From: Nakamurella sp. PAMC28650
GTDB lineage: Bacteria; Actinomycetota; Actinomycetes; Mycobacteriales; Nakamurellaceae
Direction of reading: 5' to 3'
Assembly (NCBI RefSeq): GCF_014303395.1
Contig: NZ_CP060298.1
Span: forward strand, 3,057,001 to 3,121,000
Length of the DNA: 64,000 nucleotides
Below are positions 1-7,573 of the stretch, in pieces (within the stretch, counting starts at the first letter, position 1; every line of letters begins with the position of its first letter). The notes under the pieces are model-generated. The model made no database searches. It saw only the letters and a program-made list of their open reading frames with translations, and had not been told where the DNA came from. The translations under genes and the position numbers were made by a program.

Positions 1-1
1 C

Positions 2-2170
2 GACCTGGTGAGGCTGGCCGCTCAGCTGGCCAGCCAGCTGGAACTGCGGTGGCGCAACGCTGCACTCGCAGCGGCGCAGATCGCCCAGCTCCGTGATCGG
101 CAGGCCCTGGACGGGGTGGTCCAGCAGACCGACGTGATGATCTACGCCAAAGATCTGGCTGGCCGGTTCATCCTGGCCAACCCGGTGCTGGAGGCCACCC
201 TCGCGGTACCGGGCGGACTGTTGGGGCGCCGCGATGACGAACTGTTCACCGCCGAGATGGCGGATGTCCTCCGTAGCAACGACATCGCAGTCGCCACTGA
301 ACGGGTCCGGCAGGAGTTCGAGGAAAACCTCGCTCACCCCGATGGTTCGGTGCATGTGTACCGTTCCACCAAGTTCCCGCTGCTCGATGACCAGCAGCAG
401 GTCTACGGCATCGCCGGGGTGTCCACCGACGTCACCGAGTTGATCACCACCCGGGCCGCCCTGGCCGAGTCCGAGCAGCGGTGGCGGGCCCTGGTGGAGC
501 ACTCGCCGGTGGCGGTCGCGGTGATCGGCGGCGACGGACGGTTCTGCTACGCCAATCCAGAAGCGGTGGCCCTCTACGGCGGGACGGTCGTCTCCGACGT
601 CGAAGGTCAGCCGGCGCGGGATTTCGTCGACGCCCAGGATCGCGAGGAGATCGGTGGCCTGTTCCAGGCCGTGCTGGCCGGTGGCCCACCGGTGCGCGGC
701 CGTCGTTGGCGGTTGCGGCAACTGGGCGGCCGACACCGGACGGTCGAGATCAACGCGGTGGGTGTGCTTCATCGGGGTGCCCCCGCCGTGCAGGTCGAGG
801 TGCGGGACGTCAGCATCCAGGCCGCTGCCCAGAAGGAACTGCAGGACTCCGAGCGCCGTTTTCACGCTGTCTTCAACGACAGTCCGGTGGCCATGGCGCT
901 TTCGGACGAGCAGGGGCGATGGGTGGAGACGAACGCCGCCTTCGGGGTCCTGCTGGGTGTCCCGCCCACCGATCTCATCGGCAAGACGGCGCTGCAGTAC
1001 GCCCACCCCGAGGACCACCACCTGATCGACGGTTCCGAGCAGGGCCAGCAGGACAGTCCGGACCGGGTACACCGCCTGGAGGTGAGATTCATCAGGCCCG
1101 ACAGCACCATTCGGTGGGCCTGGGTCAGCATCACCGCCACTCCCGGGCCCGAGGGCCGGTCCTGGACGCTGGCCATCGTGCAGGACATCACCACCAGGAA
1201 GGCGGCGGAGGAGGCGTTGCGCCAATCGGACTCAGATCTGGCGGCGATCGCCACGGTGACTCGCTCGGTGCAGGCCGGGCTCGATCCGCGGCCGGCCGTG
1301 GTGCAGGCCATCAAGGCCCTTTCCGGCGCCTCCACCGTGGCGATGCTGGAGCCCTCCGACCCGCAGACGCTCGAGGTCACCGCCTCGGCCGGCAGGGAAG
1401 CCGTCGGCATCGCGGTGTCCCTGCTCGATCTGTCGATGACCGCAACGGTGTGGCGCACCGGGGAGGAGGTTTTTCTCTCCGACGCTGCCGACAATCCCAT
1501 CGTCAACCCGGCGCTGCTCGCATTGGACGGCACGATCAGCGCACTGTGGCAGCCGGTGGTGGTTCAGGGCCAGGTCCAGGCCATGCTGAATGTGACATGG
1601 CAACACCGCGTCGCGGATTTCAGCGATCGCGCAGTGCGGTCGGTGGCCATGGTCGCCAATGAAGCGGGCGTGGCCATGCACGCTGTGCAGATGCAGCAGG
1701 AGCTGCAACGCTCGGCGCTGACCGACCCGCTGACCGGTTCGCTCAATCGTCGGGCCTGGGATGAGCAGATGGCGCAGATGGTCGATCAGGTCCGGGCGGG
1801 CGGTCAGGTGCTGACCGTGGCGCTGGTGGATCTGGACCACTTCAAGGTCTACAACGACACCTACGGCCACGGTGCCGGGGACATCCTGCTCCGTGATTTC
1901 GCCGACGCAGCACGGGAGTCGTTGCGGCACACCGATGTCTTCGCCCGCTGGGGCGGGGAGGAATTCATCGTCGCCATTCCCGGCGCCACCGAAGCCCAGG
2001 CCACCACGATCCTGGACCGTATTCGCCGATGTGTACCCGACCACCGGACCTGTTCGATCGGCTACACCCGGTGGATCACCGACGAGCCCATCGCCACGAC
2101 TATCGCCCGCGCCGACGTCGCTCTCTACGACGCCAAACGCGGCGGTCGCAACCGTCTGGCCAGTCGCTGA
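2..2170 (+). CDS. PAS/GAF sensor diguanylate cyclase, 5'-truncated by window edge
   Basis: The frame is open to the first base, so the true start lies upstream; 722 residues are visible. The order is three PAS-type sensor blocks (about residues 35-150, 155-275 and 280-400), a GAF-like block (about 410-560) and a C-terminal GGDEF domain (about 570-720). The catalytic loop reads GGEEF, an active variant, and RHTD sits five residues before it, matching the RxxD inhibitory site for c-di-GMP feedback. The family makes cyclic di-GMP from two GTP. No transmembrane segment is seen in the visible part, so sensing is probably cytoplasmic unless the missing N-terminus adds a membrane domain. The ligand is unknown. 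Confidence 0.92.
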   Translation, partial: DLVRLAAQLASQLELRWRNAALAAAQIAQLRDRQALDGVVQQTDVMIYAKDLAGRFILANPVLEATLAVPGGLLGRRDDELFTAEMADVLRSNDIAVATERVRQEFEENLAHPDGSVHVYRSTKFPLLDDQQQVYGIAGVSTDVTELITTRAALAESEQRWRALVEHSPVAVAVIGGDGRFCYANPEAVALYGGTVVSDVEGQPARDFVDAQDREEIGGLFQAVLAGGPPVRGRRWRLRQLGGRHRTVEINAVGVLHRGAPAVQVEVRDVSIQAAAQKELQDSERRFHAVFNDSPVAMALSDEQGRWVETNAAFGVLLGVPPTDLIGKTALQYAHPEDHHLIDGSEQGQQDSPDRVHRLEVRFIRPDSTIRWAWVSITATPGPEGRSWTLAIVQDITTRKAAEEALRQSDSDLAAIATVTRSVQAGLDPRPAVVQAIKALSGASTVAMLEPSDPQTLEVTASAGREAVGIAVSLLDLSMTATVWRTGEEVFLSDAADNPIVNPALLALDGTISALWQPVVVQGQVQAMLNVTWQHRVADFSDRAVRSVAMVANEAGVAMHAVQMQQELQRSALTDPLTGSLNRRAWDEQMAQMVDQVRAGGQVLTVALVDLDHFKVYNDTYGHGAGDILLRDFADAARESLRHTDVFARWGGEEFIVAIPGATEAQATTILDRIRRCVPDHRTCSIGYTRWITDEPIATTIARADVALYDAKRGGRNRLASR

Positions 2171-2218
2171 CGCCTGGTCCAACGACGCACATTCTCCGGT
2201 TGATCCCGTGGCCTCCGG

Positions 2219-2638
2219 TCAGGCCGTCGGTGCGCCCGTGATGTTCACCAGCCAGTTGACGCCGAACCGGTCGGTGCACATCCCGAAGGTGTCACCCCAG
2301 GGCGCGCGGTTCAGCGGCGCCGTGATCGTCGCACCCTCGGACAGTTTGTCCCAGTAGCCCCGCAGTTCCCCGTCGTCTTCGCCACTGAGGGACACCGAGA
2401 CGTTGTCGCCCGGGTTGAACTGCATGCTGTCGGGGGTGTCGGCGCCCATCAGGGTGAGGCCACTGGGCGAGACCAACAACCCGTGCATGATCTTGTCCTG
2501 CTCAGCAGGGTCTTCGCTGCCCTGCAGATCACCGAAAGTGCTGAGCGTCAGTTCACCACCGAGCACCGATCGGTAGAATTCCATTGCGTCCCGGGCAGTG
2601 TCGCGGAAACTCAGGTAGGGGTTCAGACGGGTCGTCAT
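2219..2638 (-). CDS. VOC-fold (PhnB/glyoxalase-like) protein
   Basis: 139 residues. The N-terminus (MTTRLNPYLSFRDTARDAME) and the late WGDTFGMCTDRFGVNWLVN segment are hallmarks of the PhnB-like branch of the vicinal oxygen chelate fold. The ATG at 2638 is chosen because a good Shine-Dalgarno (GAGAGGTG) precedes it; the open frame runs 13 codons further up with no better start. Members of this branch are often left as uncharacterised glyoxalase or bleomycin-resistance-like proteins, so no substrate is proposed. It converges on the diguanylate cyclase. Confidence 0.88.
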   Translation of the reverse strand: MTTRLNPYLSFRDTARDAMEFYRSVLGGELTLSTFGDLQGSEDPAEQDKIMHGLLVSPSGLTLMGADTPDSMQFNPGDNVSVSLSGEDDGELRGYWDKLSEGATITAPLNRAPWGDTFGMCTDRFGVNWLVNITGAPTA

Positions 2639-2941
2639 CGTGCACCTCTCGGTCGTCGGCGGTTTCGCTTCCATCATCGGCTCGATCGATAAAACTGGCT
2701 CCTGTTTTCAGCAGTGTCCTTGATCTGTCGCTCAGGACTCTCAACCACCCCCGGCGACGGCGGCTCGGATCTTCTCAGCAAGGAAAGCTACCGGAGGAGT
2801 GATCAACCGACCCGAGAGGGTCAATCCGCGACCGGCGGCCATCCGCCGGCACCGGAGGCCCGAACGAACCAACGAGGGCCGGGCGAGGTTCTCCAGCGGG
2901 GATTTGAGCAGGCAGGTTCCCGGAGATCAGAAGGAACTCCT
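2639..2941. other. Intergenic stretch, no clear gene
   Basis: About 300 bases between the VOC gene start and the next short ORF. It must hold the VOC gene promoter on the minus strand. Overlapping short frames are present on both strands but none has a ribosome site and family-like composition. No convincing operator or hairpin was seen. Confidence 0.5.
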
Positions 2942-3118
2942 ATGACGACACGTGAGCTGTTGGATGCCAGGCTCGAAGACTTCGACCGCCGCTGCGCGGC
3001 AGCCGTGGCCATCTTCGATCACCTGACGGCCAAGTGGGCCGATCACGAGCCGGTGGCAATCCTTGCTCGCCCGCGTGGTCATCGTTGCGTCTTCAACCGG
3101 TCGACCCGAATCAGGTGA
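2942..3118 (+). CDS. Possible small hypothetical protein (58 aa)
   Basis: A short ORF with an ATG preceded by a reasonable Shine-Dalgarno (AGAAGGAACTCCT). It begins MTTRELLDARLEDFDRRCAA, which looks like an amphipathic helix. The C-terminal third is Arg-rich and could be non-native, so the ORF may be a remnant of a longer gene. No family is recognised. It rests on the ribosome site and N-terminal composition alone. Confidence 0.35.
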   Translation: MTTRELLDARLEDFDRRCAAAVAIFDHLTAKWADHEPVAILARPRGHRCVFNRSTRIR

Positions 3119-3165
3119 AGCCGGTCGGGCCGCGGACATCCTCGAGCGCCGGCCCCACAGCGCGA

Positions 3166-3763
3166 TCACCAGGTGCCGCCCCCGTCGTCGCCACCCCAGT
3201 CGCCGCCGTCGTCGTCGCCGCCGAACCCACCGCCAAAGCCTTGCCCCTGATCACCGTCGAAGATGCCACTGACGGCATTGCCGATCATGTCGCCGGCCAC
3301 CACAGCCCCGCCGACTGCCAGCGCCTTCTTCCAGAATGGGGTCTTGTAGTACCCCGCTGGTGCGATCCCACCGCCGACCTGGCCGCCCCCGAAGAAATAC
3401 GGCTGGGCCGGGTGGTAGCCGGGGTAGGCGGTGTACTGATCGCCGTCGTGCACCACCGGGGTCGGTTGATCGACCGTCCTCGGGTCCACCGGGAGGTCAG
3501 GGCCCAGCGGCAAGCCCTGCTTCTCCCGGACCAGCCGAGTCGCCGTCAACCCCTCCACCACGATCCGCTTGGCCACCTGCAGCTCGCCGACGGTCGTGGC
3601 CGAGGACAGGATTCCTCCGGCTGCGGTGTATCGCTCCGAGGCATCTGCCAACGCCTGCCGGCTCATCGGGTCCGTACCGGCGTCCAACGAACTGACATCG
3701 GATCCGAGTCGGGCCTGCCAGGAGCTGACATCCGCCCGCTCCGCGGCCAATTGCTCACGCTTA
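3166..3763 (-). pseudogene. 3' part of Gly/Asp-rich membrane protein gene split by ISAzo13-type insertion
   Basis: About 198 codons remain on this side of the insertion. The fragment has a helical region (SRQALADASERYTAAGGILS and after), a Pro/Tyr-rich linker, one probable membrane helix (ALAVGGAVVAGDMIGNAVSG) and a C-terminal tail of Gly, Asp and Trp. Removing 3764-5073 and one TTA copy joins it in frame to codons on the other side, so the insertion broke a real gene. The first start left on this side is a TTG at 3750 with no good ribosome site. The family resembles small actinobacterial membrane proteins of unknown role. Confidence 0.7.
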
Positions 3764-5018
3764 GGGCCCGCCCGCGAATTATTTGGGTGTGTCCGGGCGT
3801 GTCGCGGGGTGCAGGGCTGTAGTTCCAGTCGCCGTGGAAGTCATGGCGGTGTAGCTGGCTGCTTTCAAGTTCTTTGATCTGGCGGTCGCTGATCTTGATT
3901 CCCCTCTCGTAGATGCCCAGGTCCAGTTCGGCGTGGACGCTGAGCCCGGTGGTGGTGGTTGTGGCTTTGATGGTTTCGATGACGACTTCGTGGGAGGTCA
4001 GGGGTCGGGCCCGCCAGCTACGGCTGATCGCGGAGAAGAGGCGATGCTCGATCTTGTTCCATTTCGAGGTGCCCGGCGGAAGGTGGCACACGGTGATCGC
4101 CAGGCCGGTTTCGGTGGCCAGCGCGGCGAGTTCGGTTTTCCACAACCGTAGCCGGGAGCCGTTGGACCCGCCGGAATCAGCGGTGATCATCAACCTTGTT
4201 GCGCTTGGATAAGTGTTGGTGCCCACAGTGTTCCACCATCGGCGGATGGATTCCACGGCGAACTGCCCGGTGTCGGCGTCGGTGCCGACGTTGATCCATC
4301 CGGTGTTCGCGGCGATGTCGTACACCCCGTACGGGGCGACCTTGCCCAGGGTTTTGTCCATGAAGTCGTGGACGCTGGTCCGGGTGGGTTCACCCTGGGG
4401 TTCCCATTCCTTGCCGCCGATGCTGAAATTCCCGATCAGCTCCTTTTTCTTGGTGTCGACGCTGATGACCGGTTCACCGGCGGCGCTGAACGCGGTGGCC
4501 TGATCGTTGAGATAGTTGAACTGGGCGTCGCGGTCGGGGTGTTGGTTGCCCTCGAGGGTCTTGGCGTTGGCTTGCAGGCTGTATCCGTTGGCCTTCAACA
4601 AGTTTCCCACTGTGGATGCCGACACCGGGTGGCCGTTGGTGGTCAGCGTGGCGGCTAGTTTCGACGTCGATTTCGTTGTCCACCGCAGCATCGACATCGG
4701 ATCGCCGCGGGTCACCGGATCCACCAGGGCATCCAACGCTTCCCACAGGGTGGGGTCGGTCACCGCCGCGCTGGGCTGGCCGGCGCCGGGGCGCCGGACC
4801 CGGCCCGGGATCTGGTCGGGGTAGTCCAATTCGCGGACTCCTTGGGCCACGGTGTCCGGGTGCGCACCGATCGCCCCGGCGACCACTTTGATCCCGCCCC
4901 GGCCCAGCGCCTTGGCTTCCGAGCCGAGCAACAACCGCCAGGCCCGCTCATCCAGATGGGGTCTGATCAGCAACAACCGTGACGTGAGGACTTCCACATC
5001 GGTGGTGGGTAGGGGCAT
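3663..5018 (-). CDS. ISAzo13-family DDE transposase
   Basis: 451 codons. The catalytic acids are visible as D in VISVDTKKKE, D in LMITADSGGSNG and E in KWNKIEHRLFS, in the spacing and context of the ISAzo13 family. It looks intact. The frame has no stop before the left end of the element and reads about 33 codons into the host gene, in a different frame from that gene, before stopping at 3663. The natural C-terminus is therefore probably near residue 418, and this copy carries a host-derived tail. Confidence 0.9.
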   Translation of the reverse strand: MPLPTTDVEVLTSRLLLIRPHLDERAWRLLLGSEAKALGRGGIKVVAGAIGAHPDTVAQGVRELDYPDQIPGRVRRPGAGQPSAAVTDPTLWEALDALVDPVTRGDPMSMLRWTTKSTSKLAATLTTNGHPVSASTVGNLLKANGYSLQANAKTLEGNQHPDRDAQFNYLNDQATAFSAAGEPVISVDTKKKELIGNFSIGGKEWEPQGEPTRTSVHDFMDKTLGKVAPYGVYDIAANTGWINVGTDADTGQFAVESIRRWWNTVGTNTYPSATRLMITADSGGSNGSRLRLWKTELAALATETGLAITVCHLPPGTSKWNKIEHRLFSAISRSWRARPLTSHEVVIETIKATTTTTGLSVHAELDLGIYERGIKISDRQIKELESSQLHRHDFHGDWNYSPAPRDTPGHTQIIRGRALSVSNWPRSGRMSAPGRPDSDPMSVRWTPVRTR

Positions 5019-5073
5019 AGCACAATTCTAGCGAAAAGAACCAGTCAAACCTACGTAATTACCCGGCATGTCC
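3764..5073 (-). mobile_element. ISAzo13-family insertion sequence (about 1,310 bp)
   Basis: The ends form imperfect inverted repeats: the left end starts GGGCCCGCCCGCGAATTA and the reverse complement of the right end starts GGACATGCCGGGTAATTA, with roughly 18 of the first 28 positions matching. TTA lies directly outside each end (3761-3763 and 5074-5076), consistent with a 3-bp target duplication. One transposase gene fills the element. The boundaries were set from the repeats and from the in-frame repair of the host gene, which agree. Confidence 0.85.
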
Positions 5074-5195
5074 TTAGCTGAACCGAACACGGCGTTCACT
5101 GCCTTCTCGTCGACCTGTGGACTACCACTTTGACGTCTCCAGTATGCGTCCGTGCGGGCATCAGCGGCCGGATCAACGATCGGGAAAGGGAGAAG
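5074..5195 (-). pseudogene. 5' part of the gene interrupted by the ISAzo13-type element
   Basis: Read on the minus strand, codons from about 5195 to the TTA junction stay open and continue in frame into 3166-3763 when the insertion is removed. The stretch before the junction reads DARTDAYWRRQSGS, then VDEKAVNAVFGSAKREQL. There is no ATG in frame. The only candidate starts are GTG at 5099 and 5090, the first with GAGAAGG close upstream, and a stop lies at 5196-5198. Either the protein starts at one of these GTGs or its start was lost. Confidence 0.6.
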
Positions 5196-5273
5196 TTACC
5201 GGCGGGCTCGTGATCAAAATGCACCGGGGGTGAGGTCGGTTAGCGTCGTGCCGGGGAGCGTCCGTTGTCGGAC

Positions 5274-5642
5274 TCAGTCGTGGACGGGTTCGCCGGTCAT
5301 CTGATGGTCGGCGTGGAACATGGCCTCCTGCAGGAGGTTTCGGACGTGGCCGCCGCGCAGTTGGTAGAAGACCTGGCGGCCGTTGCGGGTGCCCTGCACC
5401 AGACCTGCGAGGCGCAGCTTCGACAGATGCTGACTGGCCACGGTCGGCCGACAGCCGGCCGCGGCGGCCAGGGTCGCGACGTCCGAGGTCCCGGTCCGCA
5501 GCGCCCACAGGATCCGCACCCTGGTCGGATCGGCGAGCATCGCAAAGGACACGACCGCAGCATCGACCTGCGCCGAGGTCGGCTCATCAGGATGTGGACC
5601 CGATTCGACGGGTCGGATGGTCCGAGGCGCGGGTGATGGCAT
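5274..5642 (-). CDS. ArsR/SmtB-family metal-responsive repressor
   Basis: 122 residues with a winged helix-turn-helix: ADPTRVRILWAL is helix 1-2 and CRPTVASQHLSKLRLAGLV is the recognition region. The C-terminal helix contains HADHQ and a later His-Asp, resembling the helix-5 metal site of Zn/Ni/Co sensors, though the metal cannot be read off. It is divergent from a His-rich cation diffusion facilitator with about 100 bp between starts. The family normally represses such an exporter and releases DNA when metal binds. The ATG at 5642 gives a normal family length. Confidence 0.92.
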   Translation of the reverse strand: MPSPAPRTIRPVESGPHPDEPTSAQVDAAVVSFAMLADPTRVRILWALRTGTSDVATLAAAAGCRPTVASQHLSKLRLAGLVQGTRNGRQVFYQLRGGHVRNLLQEAMFHADHQMTGEPVHD

Positions 5643-5740
5643 TCCCCCAGCCTAAACCCCAGCCCTTCTCATATTCACGGATGCGCAGATGGCGCTACGA
5701 TGGCCGGGTCCAGTCCGGCAACCACAGATCGGTGCATGCC
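5643..5740. promoter_or_regulatory. Divergent ArsR / CDF promoter region
   Basis: 98 bp between the two starts. TACGAT at 5696-5701 could be a TANNNT-type -10 for the exporter. The run around 5685-5700 (GCGC-AGATG-GCGC) is a weak dyad that could serve the ArsR protein, but no strong palindrome is present. Confidence 0.4.
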
Positions 5741-6907
5741 ATGGTTCACCCCATTGATCACGGTCACCCCCACCAGCATGCGCACCCGAACGGTGACCAC
5801 GGGCACGGGCGCGGGCGGCGCGGGCACGACAGCGGTCACGAGCACGGGAATGACAGCGGCCACGAGCACGGGCATTCCCACGGCGACGATGGCTGGTGGG
5901 GCCGGTTCCGACATGCCGTCTCCAATGCGGTGGGCGGGCATTCGCACGACACCGCCGATCAGATCGACGATCCGTTGGAAGCAGACAGCGCTGGCCGCCG
6001 TGCCCTGGTGATCAGCCTCATCGGTCTGGGCATCACCGCCCTGCTGCAACTGGTCGTGGTGCTGATCTCGGGGTCGATCGCGCTGCTGGGTGACACCCTG
6101 CACAACGTCGCCGATGCGTTGACCGCTGTGCCGTTGCTGATCGCGTTCACCCTGGCCCGCCGGCCGCCGACGAAGAAGTACACCTACGGTTACGGCCGCG
6201 CCGAGGACATCGGCGGCCTGTTCGTCATCCTGATGATGCTGCTGTCCAGCGTGCTGGCCGCCTACGAGGCGATCTACCGGTTGCTGCACCCGCAGCAGGT
6301 GCACTACCTGTGGGCGGTGGCCGCTGCGGGCCTGGTCGGGTTCGTGGGCAACGAGATCGTCGCCCGGTATCGCATCCGCGTGGGCCGGCAGATCGGCTCG
6401 GCCGCACTGGTCGCCGATGGTCTGCACGCCCGCACCGACGGGTTCACCAGCCTGGCAGTGCTTCTCGGGGCCGGCGGAGTCGCGGTCGGCTGGCAGTGGG
6501 CCGACCCCGTCGTCGGTCTGCTGATCACCGTGGCCATCCTGGGCGTCCTTCAGTCCGCGGTCAGGCAGGTGGGGGCCCGCCTGATGGACGCCGTCGACCC
6601 CGAACTGGTCGATCAGGCGACCGCGGCGATGTTGACCGTCGGCGGCATCAACGGGGTCAGGGAACTGCGGATCCGGTGGATCGGGCACACCCTGCGCGCC
6701 GAGGCCGACGTCACCGTCGATCCCGCGCTGTCCGTGGGGCAGGCTCACGATCTTGCCCACCACGCCGAGCAGCACCTCCTGGCCGACGTCCGGCGACTCA
6801 CCGGCGCCACCATCCACATCAGCCCTGCCGGAGCGCATGCCGGCGCGCTTGCCGGCGCGCCGCTGGACGCAGGCGCGGATAGGTCCAGCGCGCACCGGGG
6901 TCATTGA
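5741..6907 (+). CDS. CDF-family cation efflux transporter with His-rich N-terminus
   Basis: 388 residues from the ATG at 5741 (MVHPIDHGHPHQH). The first 65 residues are His/Gly/Asp-rich, the usual cytoplasmic metal-binding tail of zinc or cobalt CDF proteins, and include a duplicated 8-residue unit DSGHEHGN/DSGHEHGH. Six membrane helices follow. Helix 2 has D-TLHNVA-D and helix 5 has D-GLHART-D, the family transport site. The soluble C-terminal ferredoxin-like domain ends with THEG-type beta strands. A proton-coupled export role against Zn, Co or Ni is inferred from family and from the ArsR neighbour. The frame is open upstream, but codons before 5741 overlap the regulator's promoter and lack a ribosome site. 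Confidence 0.93.
   Translation: MVHPIDHGHPHQHAHPNGDHGHGRGRRGHDSGHEHGNDSGHEHGHSHGDDGWWGRFRHAVSNAVGGHSHDTADQIDDPLEADSAGRRALVISLIGLGITALLQLVVVLISGSIALLGDTLHNVADALTAVPLLIAFTLARRPPTKKYTYGYGRAEDIGGLFVILMMLLSSVLAAYEAIYRLLHPQQVHYLWAVAAAGLVGFVGNEIVARYRIRVGRQIGSAALVADGLHARTDGFTSLAVLLGAGGVAVGWQWADPVVGLLITVAILGVLQSAVRQVGARLMDAVDPELVDQATAAMLTVGGINGVRELRIRWIGHTLRAEADVTVDPALSVGQAHDLAHHAEQHLLADVRRLTGATIHISPAGAHAGALAGAPLDAGADRSSAHRGH
5828..5875 (+). repeat. 24-bp tandem duplication inside CDF His-rich tail
   Basis: Two in-frame 24-bp copies encode DSGHEHGN and DSGHEHGH. They differ at only a few bases, so the duplication is recent. Copy number variation here would change the size of the metal-binding tail. 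Confidence 0.8.
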
Positions 6908-7087
6908 TGCTGACAGATCATTGTTGTTGATGAACAAAAGTTGGCGGGAAACATAGCTCGACTGTCGATGGTGTCGACGCATCGCACGCCCAGCGACGGT
7001 GAGACCGGGCATGCGCGGATCAGACTTCGTAGGCCTGCCGGGTTGCTGTTGTCGGCCCGCAGGGGGTTTACTGCTGGGGCAAGGTGC
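6908..7087. other. Region between CDF gene and M-box
   Basis: About 180 bases. A TTGTT-N7-AACAA inverted repeat at 6921-6937 lies just after the CDF stop. The promoter of the magnesium operon must lie in this interval or at its end; TTGCTG near 7042 and TTTACT near 7068 are possible -35/-10 elements, but the match is weak. No ORF is convincing. Confidence 0.4.
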
Positions 7088-7255
7088 CGTTCGTTAGCTG
7101 AGGCTCCTTCGCGGATACAGGCCAGCGACCCCGAACGTCCACCGACGCCCCGGGTCAGGACAGGCCATCCCGGCCTAAGGGGTGGTTCCGATTGGCTCCT
7201 CCACCTTTCGGGGTGGGGGTTCACGCCGCGAAGTGCCAAAGGTCTTACGAGGAGA
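7088..7255 (+). ncRNA. M-box (ykoK) magnesium riboswitch
   Basis: Conserved M-box blocks appear in the right order: GTTAGctGAGGCTCCT near 7092, GATACAGGCCA near 7113, CCC..GAA, ACGCC and GGGTC near 7144, ACAGG near 7159 and AAGGGGT near 7177. TTCGTTAG at the 5' end pairs with CTTACGAG at 7244-7251 to close the P1 helix. M-box RNAs bind Mg2+ directly and switch off downstream magnesium transporter genes when Mg2+ is plentiful. The genes that follow are all magnesium-type, which fits. Confidence 0.93.
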
Positions 7256-7276
7256 CGTACTTCACCGGCTGTTGCG

Positions 7277-7321
7277 GCCGGGCCTCTCCGATCGGCGCTG
7301 TGCTGTACGCCGTCGCCCGGC
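7277..7321 (+). promoter_or_regulatory. Hairpin downstream of M-box (expression platform candidate)
   Basis: GCCGGGC at 7277-7283 pairs with GCCCGGC at 7315-7321, and an inner CGGC/GCCG helix (7293-7296 with 7309-7312) extends it. It has no T-run, so it is not a canonical intrinsic terminator. It ends five bases before the leader ORF Shine-Dalgarno and could be exchanged with the next inverted repeat by the riboswitch. Confidence 0.55.
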
Positions 7322-7327
7322 GGATGG

Positions 7328-7374
7328 GAGGTAGTGGATGAGTATTAGCGATAGACCCCAGCCTGCACTACCTC
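7328..7374 (+). promoter_or_regulatory. Shine-Dalgarno-sequestering inverted repeat
   Basis: GAGGTAGTG at 7328-7336 and CACTACCTC at 7366-7374 form a perfect 9-bp stem. The left arm contains the GGAGG ribosome site of the leader ORF and the right arm lies inside that ORF's coding sequence. When folded, the leader cannot be initiated; a ribosome in the leader opens the stem. Confidence 0.7.
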
Positions 7375-7388
7375 TGGCGTCCCACTGA
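7338..7388 (+). CDS. Proline-containing 16-residue leader peptide of the magnesium operon
   Basis: ATG at 7338, preceded at 6-nt spacing by GGGAGG, the strongest ribosome site in this region. The peptide is MSISDRPQPALPLASH, ending at TGA 7386-7388, about 185 nt before the transporter start. Three prolines sit in the second half. In enteric bacteria, short proline-rich leaders (mgtL, mgtP) sense Mg2+ through ribosome destabilisation upstream of mgtA and mgtCBA; a similar role here is inference from position and composition. Confidence 0.65.
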   Translation: MSISDRPQPALPLASH

Positions 7389-7573
7389 CGTTCTTCTCCC
7401 TCTGTCACCAACTCACCGGTTCGGTGTGGACGGTGTCGCGTCTGGCGCGAGTGCGTCGTCCCCAGAGAATCTGCGCCGTTCTGCCGCTCCGACTCGGGTC
7501 GGGGGGCGGCCCGGCGTCTGTCCGTGTGCCAATTTTGGTTTCCCGCCGGCTGCGGGAGGAAGCGGGTCAAGCC

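Noticed and set aside
481-1662. 393-codon plus-strand frame inside the diguanylate cyclase gene
   Set aside because: Gly/Arg/Ala-rich shadow; PAS, GAF and GGDEF motifs are in the other frame.
5173-5508. 111-codon minus-strand frame opposite and beside the ArsR gene
   Set aside because: Arg/Pro-rich shadow that overlaps the real ArsR gene in another frame.
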